Shown: piece by piece, positions 44,583-55,900 of the stretch
How the letters are laid out: every line of letters starts with the position of its first letter
Numbering within the stretch: the stretch's first letter is position 1
Assembly (NCBI RefSeq): GCF_026151205.1
Contig: NC_087072.1
Span: forward strand, 12,998,169 to 13,058,168
Direction: 5' to 3'
Length of the DNA: 60,000 nucleotides
Origin: Bolinopsis microptera
Lineage: Eukaryota > Ctenophora > Tentaculata > Lobata > Bolinopsidae
Made by a program: the position numbers and the translations under genes
The notes under the pieces: generated by a model
The model's database searches: none
The model's input: the letters and a program-made list of their open reading frames with translations, nothing else
Told to the model about the DNA's origin: nothing

Positions 44583-45808
44583 ATTATTAATTATTAAATC
44601 AAAGTTCTAAACAAGGGATAGTTAAAAAAACAACGCCCAAGTCTAATCTTTCCCTAAAACAAAAACTAAAAATTAAAAACTTCATTGCAAATTCCGCCAA
44701 TATCTCTTGTCATAACTCAAATTACGGAGATAATGCAGGTCAAAGATATTATTCAAATAAAGATTTCTTTTACATAAATCATGCACAATCAGTGAGAATA
44801 GATTGCTTTGGGGTCTTCCTCTTCTCCCTGGTAAGTCCAGTGTATTGATGGCAAAAATGAGGGAAGAAAACGCTGGTCCGTCAATAGGACCCCGCAAAAC
44901 ATGTCCTAACATTCTCCACCGACTACGGGCCACTCTTTCTGACAATGGTTCAGCATTGCAGCGTTTATACAAGTTTTTGTTGGAGATGACTCCTGGATAC
45001 CTTATATTCAAAATAGTGCGAAGATGTCTGCGGTGAACAACATCTAGTTTTTCAAGGAATATTTTGGGGACGGCCCAACAGGATGAGTTGTACATAAGAA
45101 CCGATACGACTAAAGCATTATACAGTATTAGACGTTTGTTTAGGGGCAGTTTATCACTCCAGGCCTTCTTGTAATTGTTAAAGGCAGCATATCCCAGGTT
45201 TATGCGACGCTGAATATCAGCTTTGCTACACAAGACGGACCCTAGAGTGATACTTTTCCTCCATGCTTCATTCCCCGACACTAATTTTCCATCACTGTCG
45301 ACTTCACCCGTACTAGCTAAATAAACATGAGTGAAGTCCGTTTTGTCTTCATTGACAAAGAGGTTCCATTTCTCGAGTATAGCTGTTGCCTGGGGCAAAA
45401 TAGCTCTCAAGTTGTCTTCCTCTTCATCATTGAAGTCAACATCATCAGCATATTCAGTGTCAAGTGGAAGGCCAGCAATAGTAATCGGGGGGATCGGCCT
45501 ATCTAAACTGATTGTTATAGTCCATCTAAGTTCATTCAAAGCACCAGCCAAGACAAGGGTGAACAGACAGCCGGATAGACAGTCACCTTGGAAAGCTCCA
45601 AGGAGACTTAAAAACTCAGCTGAAAGAACTCCATTTACCTTCACCCGTAGCTTTGTGTTGGACAACAACAACCGGACAATCCTCAGCTCATCCTCAGTAC
45701 AGCCACACAGTTTCAGGAGTTCAAGAATCGTAGTGCGTTTGATCGTGTCAAACGCACTGGACATATCAATGCCCATGCGATGATACTCCCATTTCTTCCT
45801 TTGGACAA
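44583..45808 (-). mobile_element. 1,226-bp 5'-truncated LINE present only in the right arm
   Basis: The left arm has the empty site at 33,386-33,390. The insertion is bounded by direct CTCAC (44578-44582 and 45809-45813). On the minus strand the 3' end is a TTAATAATTAATAAT-type tail and the 5' end is cut just upstream of RT motif A. The open frame (44,682-45,776, extending upstream to the junction) is intact. Confidence 0.92.
44682..45808 (-). pseudogene. Reverse transcriptase of the right-arm LINE (truncated)
   Basis: The frame is open from the 5' junction. It begins with a basic segment and MGIDMSSAFDTIKR (motif A), then GAFQGDCLSGCLF (motif B region), LDTEYADDVDF (catalytic box YADD), an EKWNLFVNEDKTDF motif, LGSVLCSK, a C-terminal WRMLGHVLRG segment and GRRGRPQSNLF. 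The RT lacks motifs upstream of A. There are no internal stops, so the copy is young. Similar RTs belong to RTE-like groups (inferred). The ATG at 45,776 is internal. Confidence 0.85.
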
Positions 45809-46294
45809 CTCACAAACAACAGTTATTAGTAACAAGCATAACACGATTTTCCAATCTATTAACGAAGTTTGAGCATTTAGGGTCAAAGCAGAGACTTGGG
45901 TCGATGTGAATCGGCTTAAAAATAACAAATTTGGGGTATCTTTATTTTACATCTTGGTCGAGACCTGTCACCAGCAATATGATTTCATGTTGCCTTATTC
46001 AGGCGGGCGAAACTCACGTTACATGCGATCTGATCATCTGACTCTCACGATCGAGATCGGTAGCTTTAACTCACCAGCTCCAACACGGTTTTTTAGACTT
46101 TTTTCGGTTTTTCGAGCTGCCCTTCTCCCCTGAGGCCACGATGAAAAACATACAATATATTATATCTTTATTCTTTATATGTTACATGCATTCCCCTGCA
46201 GTAGTGAAAAGTAAATTGTTTGTTTTATTTCAGTGTCGACAGCTCAAACTATGGTGGTATCTTATCGCTACAATGCTGCTAACTAGACTCTTGA

Positions 46295-46531
46295 ATGAAG
46301 TTAAGTTGTTTTAGTCAGATGATCTACTTTTTGGCGTTTCCTACTGCCCTAGTTATAGTAGTTCAAGATTTAACTGTAAATATAGTGTTAAGTAAGTTTC
46401 AATACTTCCCTGCCACCTTTTCAGACATTGCAGAGATGTGTGACCGCACAATTCTCAAACCGAAGAATCAAAAGGAGTTATTGATTTATCGGTATATAAA
46501 GTATGTATGCTTTATCAAACAAAGCCACTAG
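46295..46531 (+). CDS. Unrecognised 78-codon frame with hydrophobic leader (right arm)
   Basis: Mirror copy of 32,668-32,904, intact. A good splice-acceptor-like tract (GTTTTATTTCAG) lies about 65 bp upstream. Confidence 0.2.
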   Translation: MKLSCFSQMIYFLAFPTALVIVVQDLTVNIVLSKFQYFPATFSDIAEMCDRTILKPKNQKELLIYRYIKYVCFIKQSH

Positions 46532-47599
46532 GTAAGCAAATTCAAATATTTTGACAGTTCATACTGCGGTTATACATTGCAGCCAATGCGCAGCAAACAA
46601 GAGCTTGCCACGAGCTTGCCACTGCTATAAGCATTCGTATTCGTAGCTTGTTTGAATCTCAAATTTATTCGAATTATCATAAGTAGCCGGAAGCCCGTCC
46701 TGCGGACGGAGTTCTTCAGCACAAAATCGATTCTCAAACATTTTAAATCTACCCTTTCTCATTTCTACTTCTTTTCCTTTCACAATTTTCATGTTTTTTA
46801 AAAACTTCTTACCCCTATCCATGTCACCTATGATTCATGCATTTCTAGCTTCTCGGACAGTGCTGTCTTTTCCCTCATTGGCAAATCCTGAAAGTTTTAT
46901 GAAAAATATAGATCAGAGTTATGTTTGTTCTTGATGCACGTCTGCATTTCAGGTATTCGTGACACAGTTTACGTGTGATGACGTGGGCATCTCTCAACAC
47001 ACTTTGCAGCATGAGCGACGGTGCCCTGGCGGGATATCTGGAAATGTAGCCTTGAGCTCAGTTTATTTTTCTCCGTCACCTCACCCGGGGGAGGGGGGGG
47101 GGAGCCAATGACTTTGGGTACTTTGGGGACAAGTGCAGAATTTCGCCAGCAATTTAACCTCAAGTCTCCAAGATTTTTAGCCCCCATTGGTACCCAAAAG
47201 TCTCCTTTAGAAGTCATTTAATAAAAGATAATATCAAAACTACATAAAACTCGCCAAAACTTTGGGTACTTATGGGGACAAATGGAAAATTTCACCAGCG
47301 ATTTGACCTTCAGTCCCTATGATTTTCGTCCCCATTGGTGCTCAAAGTCTCCATCAGTAGTCATTGCCCCCCCCCCCTCATCCTGTGTCGGCTGTATGCA
47401 ATTCTGATTGTACCACGGTTAAAAAATGCCAGTTAAATGTACCAACTCTCGTTTTATTTATTGTACCGACTCTCGCTCTTCGACCACGCTTTTCGTCTAC
47501 TTGGCGTAGGGCGCGGTAAGATTTCATGTAATCACGCACACACGTATCGCGCGCGATGTAGAAATAAGTGCACATGGTCTTGAACCCACGTGGGTTCAA

Positions 47600-47835
47600 A
47601 TGACCCCCGTAATCCATGTGGTGGGGCAGGAGGGTCAAGCACTGTTTTTTCTGAAATGAACCTCCTGATCCATGTGGTGGGGCAGGAGGGTCAAGCACTG
47701 TTTTTTCTGAAATGAACCTCCTGATCCATGTGGTGGGGCAGGAGGGTCAAGCACTGTTTTTTCTGAAATGAACCTCCTGATCCATGCGGTGGGGCAGGAG
47801 GGTCAAGCAATGTTCTTTTCAGGTTGACCCTCCTG
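47600..47835. repeat. Right subterminal hairpin and 56-bp repeats
   Basis: Complement of the left subterminal block but with four copies of the GGGGCAGGAGGGTCAAGCA unit. The additional copy accounts for the 56-bp offset between the arm ends. Confidence 0.88.
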
Positions 47836-48148
47836 CGCCATTATAGTAGCAATTAGTTCAAAATATGTCCAGAACAATTGACTCATTGACTGTCAATTCG
47901 TTTCGGCATTTGATAATTACAAATTAATTTGCTATTTTGCTTATATCACTAGTTCTTATGAGTTTATAGGGAGGGTTTGGGGTATTACTGGAAGTATCAA
48001 ACACATTTCGTGGTGTAATCTGTCTACAATGCTAATGGTTAAACTTCACCTAGCTACAGGCAAAAAGTGGTGTGGAAGCAGCTATCATACCTTGATTATT
48101 GTTTTAAAATTTTGTGGTTAAGAATTGTGATATTCCAGCTTTTCTTAA

Positions 48149-49551
48149 GGGGAGATACACCAAAAACGTTTTTGCTCCGAACATCGATTTTATTTTATAT
48201 TATGGTTAAATAGACAAAAAGAATAAGATTGCACACCTTCAAAATTTTCTAAAAATATTCCCTCATCGAGAAAAAAAATATTTTTCTTTTTCGAAAATTT
48301 TTAAAATTTGGAGAAGTCTGTCACTGTAATATCGATAGTTCGGCCATTCTAAAAGTTTTTTGGCTGATTTTTTTACTGAAGATTACTTACACTCTGTACA
48401 AGACAACCCTTTAAAGGATTATTTAATTAAACAATAAATGACCAAGTTACAGACCGAACAAGGTGAAAAAAGAAAAGTTGGGATTTTTGCCTACCACCAA
48501 AGTTGTACATTTTACCACTCGCCCAGGTCATCAGATATCGCTTCAAAAATTCTTGTGAGTGTAGCTGATGAAAATATCAAACTTTTTGGAACAGGATTTC
48601 TCTCAGTTTTGAGTTTTAAGGTATGAAATGTGGCCTCAAACGACTTAGTAAAATTCATCGTAAAAAAGGGCCAAACATGGCAGATTTAAGGCTTAAAATG
48701 CCTATAACTCAAAAAGTATCAATTTTTTTGAAATAATTTTTACAGAATCGTAATCAGCTTGAAAAGACGAATCTTTTAGTACCAAATAGGTGATTTTAGA
48801 AGACAAATTGTCTTAAATAATTTTCTAGCTCGAACACAAGGGTCCCCCCTTGTATAAATTTTGTACAAATTGTACACATTTTTTTACAAATTTTGTGTCT
48901 TTAACTATTATAAATTTGGTACTAAAAGATTCGTCTTACCAAGCTGATTACGATCCTGTAAAAATTATTTCTAAAAAACTGATACTTTTTGAGTTATAGG
49001 CATTTTAAGCCTTAAATCTGCCATGTTTGGCCCTTTTTTACGATGAATTTTACTAAGTCGTTTAGGCCACATTTCATACCTTAAAACTCACAACTGAAAG
49101 AAATCCTGTTCCAAAAAGTTTCATATTATCATCAGCTACACTCACAAGAATTTTTGAAGCGATATCTGATGACCTGGGCGAGTGGTAAAATGTACAACTT
49201 TGTTGGTAGGCAAAAATCCCAACTTTTCTTTTTTCACCTTGTTCGGTCTGTAACTTGGTCATTTATTGTTTAATTAAATAATCCTTTAAAGGGTTGTCTT
49301 GTACGGAGTGTAAGTAATCTTCAGTAAAAAAATCAGCCAAAAAACTTTTAAAATGGCCGAACTATCGATATTACAGTGACAGACTTCTCCAAATTTTAAA
49401 AATTTTCGAAAAAGAAAAATATTTTTTTTCTCGATGAGGGAATATTTTTAGAAAATTTTGAAGGTGTGCAATCTTATTCTTTTTGTCTATTTAACCATAA
49501 TATAAAATAAAATCGATGTTCGGAGCAAAAACGTTTTTGGTGTATCTCCCC
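48149..49551. mobile_element. 1.4-kb foldback element flanked by TTAA
   Basis: Arms of about 650-700 bp mirror each other around a centre near 48,850. The terminal sequence is GGGGAGATACACCAAAAACG. TTAA borders both ends (48145-48148 and 49552-49555), the target duplication of piggyBac and Kolobok superfamilies. Mirrored 62-codon frames (48,438-48,626 and 49,074-49,262) differ at several residues, so the arms have diverged by a few percent. It is non-autonomous; the superfamily is inferred from TTAA only. Confidence 0.85.
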
Positions 49552-49555
49552 TTAA

Positions 49556-50126
49556 TGCGGTTATACATATAGATCCTTATTAAATGTGACCTATTAATAG
49601 CATTAGACACTGACTACTAGTCTAATTAGGACACGTGAGCTGATTGATTAGATAATTACCACATTATGTGTGATTTTCAATTTACACGCACATGATATCA
49701 TGGGGTAACATCATGGATACGAAAATATAGGCAAAATTCTGAGTTCAGCTAGCTTCATACTATACATGAAAAACAGGACATCAAAATTGTACACATGAAA
49801 AAGAATACATCTGCAAAATACATAGCATCTCAAATCCGTAGCTCATAACTTTAGTGATAAAATCAGCGACATCTGACACCTGACATGAATAGTAATCCAG
49901 CTATATTTACATATGAAAATGTTATAATGTGCAGATTAGGCAACCCGAATATTTTACCTATTTTCAAATACTCTGGTAATCTGGGAAATTTGTTCGATTT
50001 AACCCTCAACATTCAAATTTTGGTCTTTGCAAAAATATCACTGAATTAAATCCCGAAATTAGATGTTTTCCACTTTATTCTCAAGAATAAAAGAAAGTGA
50101 CCAAGAGAACCACGTGCAATATATGA
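49556..50126. other. Gap between foldback element and enkurin stop
   Basis: AT-rich sequence that must include the enkurin 3' UTR on the minus strand. Nothing else is seen. Confidence 0.6.
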
Positions 50127-52923
50127 TTAAAAGTTGTCGGTAACGTAGATGATTTTGTGCTTTTCGATCGTATCAATATCTTTCTCCAGTTGTTTCATCT
50201 CAGCTTCCATTCTTTCTTTCCTGAGAAGATAATGCGGTTATAATTAAGATTCGCCATTGGAACTCGTTATGATTATTCTCCCATTAATGATCAAAAACGG
50301 CAGACAAATATTCTCGTCAGGGGAGGAATAAGATTACCTGGCTTTCTTTGGAGCAGTGTCCGTGACAACAGACAGACCCTGATATTGTAAATGTAACTCC
50401 TCCCAGTTCTTCTTTAGACCATCCAGTGTCTTTTGCCTGAATTGTTACTGTCGTTAAACTGAATTCTTTAAAAGAGCATTCCATTAACAATCAATCAAAA
50501 ACAGAGTATAAAATATTGCTGCATCAGAATTATACTGATGCATATTTGTCGAATGTCGATCATGATTGATATTGAAATAAATATGATCAAAAGTTAACTT
50601 TCTGTACCTTTCAGGAGCGGTAACTTGGTTCAGGGCGCCTTTCTGTAATCTCTGTTGAATGTACTGTTCATAGTTTGCCTGATGTTCGGCCATCTGCTTC
50701 TTCCTTGCTTCCAAATATTTAGGTACTGTACCGTAATTGTCCTTCTTTACGAATTTGGGTACCAAACCGGAGTCCTAAAAATATCATGATAATCACTGGA
50801 AATACAGAAATTAATACATTTTTTTGTTACAGATAATGGGTATAATTGTCAGTCGAGAAAAAAACCCCGATCAGACGCAAAATATACACGCAACAATCAA
50901 CATATTTACAATTTACTTATTTATTGAACTCGCAAAAGTTTCAATAGGTAATTACTTTTGACATCTAACATACACAGATTTCTGCGGTAATATAGATGTC
51001 AAACCTCCAAGGCGTTTGTGGTTCCACCGGGTGTATCCACATATTTAGGCTGGGGTTTCTTGGCAACTGACATGATGTTCTCTACGGCATTAGTATGAAG
51101 GAAGTTCTTGTTCGACTTTAGCCCCATGACCGGCTTTTCGTCTCTCTTGGGCACGGCTGGTCGCTTACCGTCAGCATTTGGTCTTGCGAAGGCGGCTTCT
51201 GAAGTTATAGGCGAATTAATGATAGGAATCAGAATAAATTTACAGTTTTCTTTGAATTGTATCGAATAATCCTGCTTCGGCCGGCCATGCAGTTTGAACA
51301 TCAAAACAATACTAAGGTTACCATGGAGACGCGCATTTAAAGCGAATAAATTGCGTCTTTGATATTGCGCGAACGTTTTCGCGCGTTCCGCTTTTACTAT
51401 TCTGTAGACCTTTCATTTTAGTTAGAGATGTCAATGTCACAGTAGGACATATAATAAAGTATCTGGTCAAAACCTGGCACAACTTAGCGAGTTTAGAAGG
51501 TTTGAGATGTTATTTGTGCTCCCTAGGGTCTCTACTTCAAAAAAAATTTGGGTGGATAATTTTTTATGTTTGTTTAAACCCGTGACCACGCCCTTTTTAA
51601 AGCGTGGGAAAACTTTCCCAAAATTATTGAAATTTGCCTATAATATTTGATGGGGGTCTCTAAATGGCTTGATATGATGCCATCAGTATTACTAGAACAT
51701 AATAAAATAAAATTTGGGTAAATAAAAGTGTAGTGGCACCCTGACCACGCCCAAAATTCGGAAAATTCGAAGTTGTTTACTCTAGCAGCAGGGAGGTGTT
51801 TAGTTTGTATTTAAACTGCTGAATCGAGTTAAATAGGTTATATAAGTAACTTAATTCAATTAATTGGGCATGTTGAGCCATTAGTTTAGCCTTGGGGAAC
51901 CACGCCCATATTTCATATTAGGCGCGTATGTGAGAAATTTTTATCTCAGCTTCTGAAGACCGTAGAAACTTAACTTTGGGCTTAAAATTACCGCAATATG
52001 TAAGTTTATATTGACACTATTAAGGTGCTGAAGCTCTCCAGGACTTACTTTTGGATAAAAATGAGAAAAACTGATATAATTTACTGAAGCGCATTAACAA
52101 AAAAAAACTTCCCTAGCAGCTAGGTTAAGTCAAGTAGGCAAATCAATGTATAAAGTTTTACTCGACACGGTCGAGTAAAATTCGTAAGGTCTTAAGGTCA
52201 TTCTGGGCTAGAATAATTTGATTTTGGGTGCCCACGTTTATCAGTAGTCCAACCCTGGCCTAGGTAGTAAAATTTCTACATTGCCCTCAGGCGCAAATAT
52301 AAGATTTTTCTATCCATCTCAGCTCCTGAATATTGTAGGACTTTCAAGATAACCACAACAGCAGAATGGCCATATTGATATTTATATACAAGCTATGAAG
52401 CAGTATGGGGTCTATAGTGCATAGTTTTTGAGATATTTATTTTTAAAACATGATTTTTAAATATATCTTGCGCTTAAAAATACAACAAAGGTTCAACACT
52501 ACCGCATTTATGTACCAGCACCATCAGCTCATCTTAGAAATCACAAACAACCCGCCGGGCAGCTATCTCTAGTTAAGCTCATTTCAGTACCCGTTGACTA
52601 TAATATATGCCCACTTTTATGTCAGTACAACCTCATCTAGCAAAGTCCAGCTGAAGCAGGAGGCCGACTTCCAGGTCCCCCCATTATTAGGGGTCCCATG
52701 GAGATCAGATCATGTCACTAATCAGTGACGTATAATTAGTGATGTGATCCATCGGTAGAATTTAATTGACCTAGAAATGGGCGAGATACAGGGTAGAGTT
52801 CACATGTTAACTCTGTATGTATCATAGCTGTGCATTAAGAAGTAAACATGATCTGATGATCTTTAAGATTTGACCGCTCGACTCGTATATCACATAAGGG
52901 ACGGGAGCTCTTGCTAAAGCTAA

Positions 52924-52957
<34 letters not shown>

Positions 52958-55900
52958 CTCGTATCTAGGGATGTCAGACGTACGTGCCAAAGGCATGCAA
53001 CAGGAGTGAGCCGATCTGATGTCGAGCAAGTATTCTCTGAAATAACGTACTATATACAGACAAACTTGCCTAAGCTAATGTCTAATCTATAGTTGATTAT
53101 TTCGAGAAGACTTACCTTGGGTCAGTCATTGTGGACAGTGAGGTGAGGCTGCTCCCTGCATATCCCTTAGGAATTATTAAAGAGCAGCAAGTCATTACTG
53201 ACTTGTTGTAATGACTCAAATCACATGTTCTGTAAATCATAGCTGGTGGGGGCCTGGAAGTCGTGCAGCCGCTGAAGCTACTAACAGTTACCTCCAGCCC
53301 TATCCTAATATTACTTTTCCCTCCAATTCTAGCTCTTTCCAGTGACTTCAACTCCATTCTAATTTTTTCAAGTGAATGATTTTGTTTCCATTGTAAAATT
53401 TCACCATTTTCACAATTGTTCACCATTGTGACCCCCAGTTCTCTTCCGGTATTGGGATGGCCTGAGATGCTTATATCCTTTTCAGTAACCCTAACCCACT
53501 TGCACTCTGTGCCAAGGCACTATACTCGTATACTAGTTGTAGGGGGTTAGTCCTACGAGCCAGGGAGTGTGAATCTTAGTGATTGGCCGACATTACCCGG
53601 TTCCGGTCCGGCAAAATGCGGCAAACCGAAATATCCTGTCTTTTCCGGTCCGGTGGCCAAAACCTTTGACCGGTCAGTTTCTTACCCTCTGCTCTATCCA
53701 GCTGCCACTGGAAGCCTACTATTCCAGTTCTTCTGCCAATAACTTCCTGCTCCATCCATTTGTGTTCTTCAAGTAACTTTATCATTTTCCAGCAACGACT
53801 GTTGCAATTTACTCTATCCATGTAATAGCATCAACATCCTACAATTAAAGCTCTTTTAAAATGTTCCAAAAATGATTACTTAATATAATGTGAAAGACCT
53901 CCAAAAGGTTGCTATAAAATTTAGATTTGTAGGATACTGGTGATAGCTAGCAGGCTAGAAGCTACAATTAGTTGAAGAGGGCAGCAACAGGGTAGAGTTG
54001 GAGCCTAGAGATAACTGAAGGTTAGTTGCTAAAACCGGAATTTACTTGATGAGATTGAGGTCAGTGGAAAGAGCTAATATTGGAGGGAAAGGATAATAGC
54101 AGAAGATAGCTAGAGCTGCAGTTAGCTAGTGCTGGAGTTTCCTAAATGAGATTGAGGTCGGTGGAAAGAGCTAGGATTGGAGGGAAAAGTAATAATAGGA
54201 TAGGGCTGGAGGTAACTGTTAGTAGCTTCAGCTGGACTTTGCTAGATGAGGTTGTACTGACATAAAAGCGGGCATACAGGGTAGGTTGAAAATAGGTGTG
54301 TAGATTGTAAAAATCGATTATGTTTTATGTATATTATAGTCAACGGGTATATTATAGTCAACGGGTACTGAAATGAGCTTAACTAGAGATAGCTGCCCGG
54401 CGGGTTGTTTGTGATTTCTAAGATGAGCTGATGGTGCTGGTACATAAATTCGGTAGCCCAAGATAAATGCGGGTAGCCCAAGATACATTTAAAAATCATG
54501 TTTTAAAAATAAATATCTCAAAAACTATGCACCCCATACTGCTTCATGCACCCCATACTGCTTCATAGCTTGCATAATGTATATAAATAAGGGCTATTCT
54601 GCTGTTGTGGTTATCTTGAATGTCATACAATATTCAGAGCTGAGATGGATAGAAAAATCATATATTTACGCCTGAGGCAGTTTAGAAATTTTACCACAGC
54701 TAGGACAGGGTTGGACTACTAATAAAAGTGGGGCACCCAAAATCGAATTATTCTAGCCCAGAATGACCTTTAGACCTTACGAAGGACACTGTGTCGAGTA
54801 AAACATTATACATTGATGTGCCTACTTGACTTAACCTAGCTGCTAGGGAAGTTTTTTTTGTTAATGCGCTTCAGTAAATTATATCAGTTTTTCTCATTTT
54901 TATCCAAAAGTAAGTCCTGGAGAGCTTCAGCACCTTAATGGTGTCAATATAAACTACATATTGCGGTAATTTTAAGCCCAAAGTTTAAGTTTCTACGGTC
55001 TTCAGAAGCTGAGATAAAGTTTCCTCACATACGCGCCTAATATGAAATATGGGCGTGGTTCCCAAGGCTGAACTAATGGCTCAACATGCCCAATTAATTG
55101 AATTAAGGTTACTTATATAACATATTTAACTCGATTCAGCAGTTTAAATACAAACTAAACACCTCCCTGCTGCTAGAGTAAACAACTTCGAATTTTCCGA
55201 ATTTTCCGCCAAAAATTGTGTAAATGGGCGTGGTCAAGGGTGCCACTACACTTTTATTTACCCAAATTTTATTTTATATTGTTCTAGTAATACTGATGGC
55301 ATCATATCAAGCCATTTAGAGACCCCCATCAAATATTATAGGCAAATTTCAATAATTTTGGGAAAATTTCCCACGCTTTAAAAAAGGGCGTGGTCACGGT
55401 TTAAACAAACATAAAAAAATTATCCACCCAAATTTTTTTGAAGTAGAGACCCTAGGGAGCACAAATAACATCTCAAACCTTCTAAACTCGCTAAGTTGTG
55501 CCAGGTTTTGACCAGATACAGGATTAATAGCATGAATGTCTAAATTTATGATACATCCATGATATAAGTAAGGTAATCAATAGAGATGACATGCATTTCA
55601 GATCCAAGAATGTTTTTAAGGACGTTTTTAAGGAATTAGATTAGAATCAGCAGCCAGCAATCCAACATAGGATTAGGTGTACAATAACAAGGTAATGACA
55701 CTGAATATGGAGGATCTATTTAGCGACCACCGGTTTTGTCTTTTGAACAGGAAACCCATAGAAAGGTGGAAGATTTTGTGTACATAGGTTTCTGATCGAG
55801 AGCAAAAAGAGGGAGATTAGGAACAGAAAGGAAGAAGCACGGAGAGCCTTACACAAGCAAAATAATATTTGGATACCAAAACTACATATTTAGGAGCTTA

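Larger units (their letters stand above)
31407..47845. mobile_element. 16.4-kb palindromic foldback element flanked by a 5-bp duplication
   Basis: Two inverted arms, 31,407-38,903 and 38,964-47,845, surround a 60-bp spacer. The outermost bases are TATAATGGCGCAGGAGGGTC at the left and the exact complement at the right. Directly outside, GTAGC occurs in the same orientation on both sides (31402-31406 and 47846-47850), as expected of a target-site duplication. Each end has a subterminal hairpin and 56-bp tandem repeats, as in foldback-type transposons. The arms are nearly identical over many kilobases. They differ by a few substitutions, a LINE present only on the right, one extra 56-bp unit on the right, a patched segment near 40,140-40,330, and a diverged centre. 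No transposase is recognised, so the element would be non-autonomous. The alternative is an inverted duplication whose ends match GTAGC by chance. Confidence 0.82.
38964..47845 (-). repeat. Right arm of the giant palindrome
   Basis: Mirror image of the left arm: paired coordinates sum to about 77,968 inside the LINE insertion and 79,199 outside it, a shift of exactly 1,231 bp. It carries four 56-bp subterminal units against three on the left. It lacks about 52 bp present on the left and has about 160 extra bases near 40,160-40,330. Confidence 0.88.

Noticed and set aside
52835-53029. Minus-strand frame with a poly-proline run
   Set aside because: Created by the 33-G homopolymer inside a MITE.
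53576-53821. Minus-strand 81-codon frame in the spacer of the 4.1-kb foldback
   Set aside because: It runs over repeated CCGGTCCGG motifs typical of MITE ends; no clear TIR pair or protein family was found.
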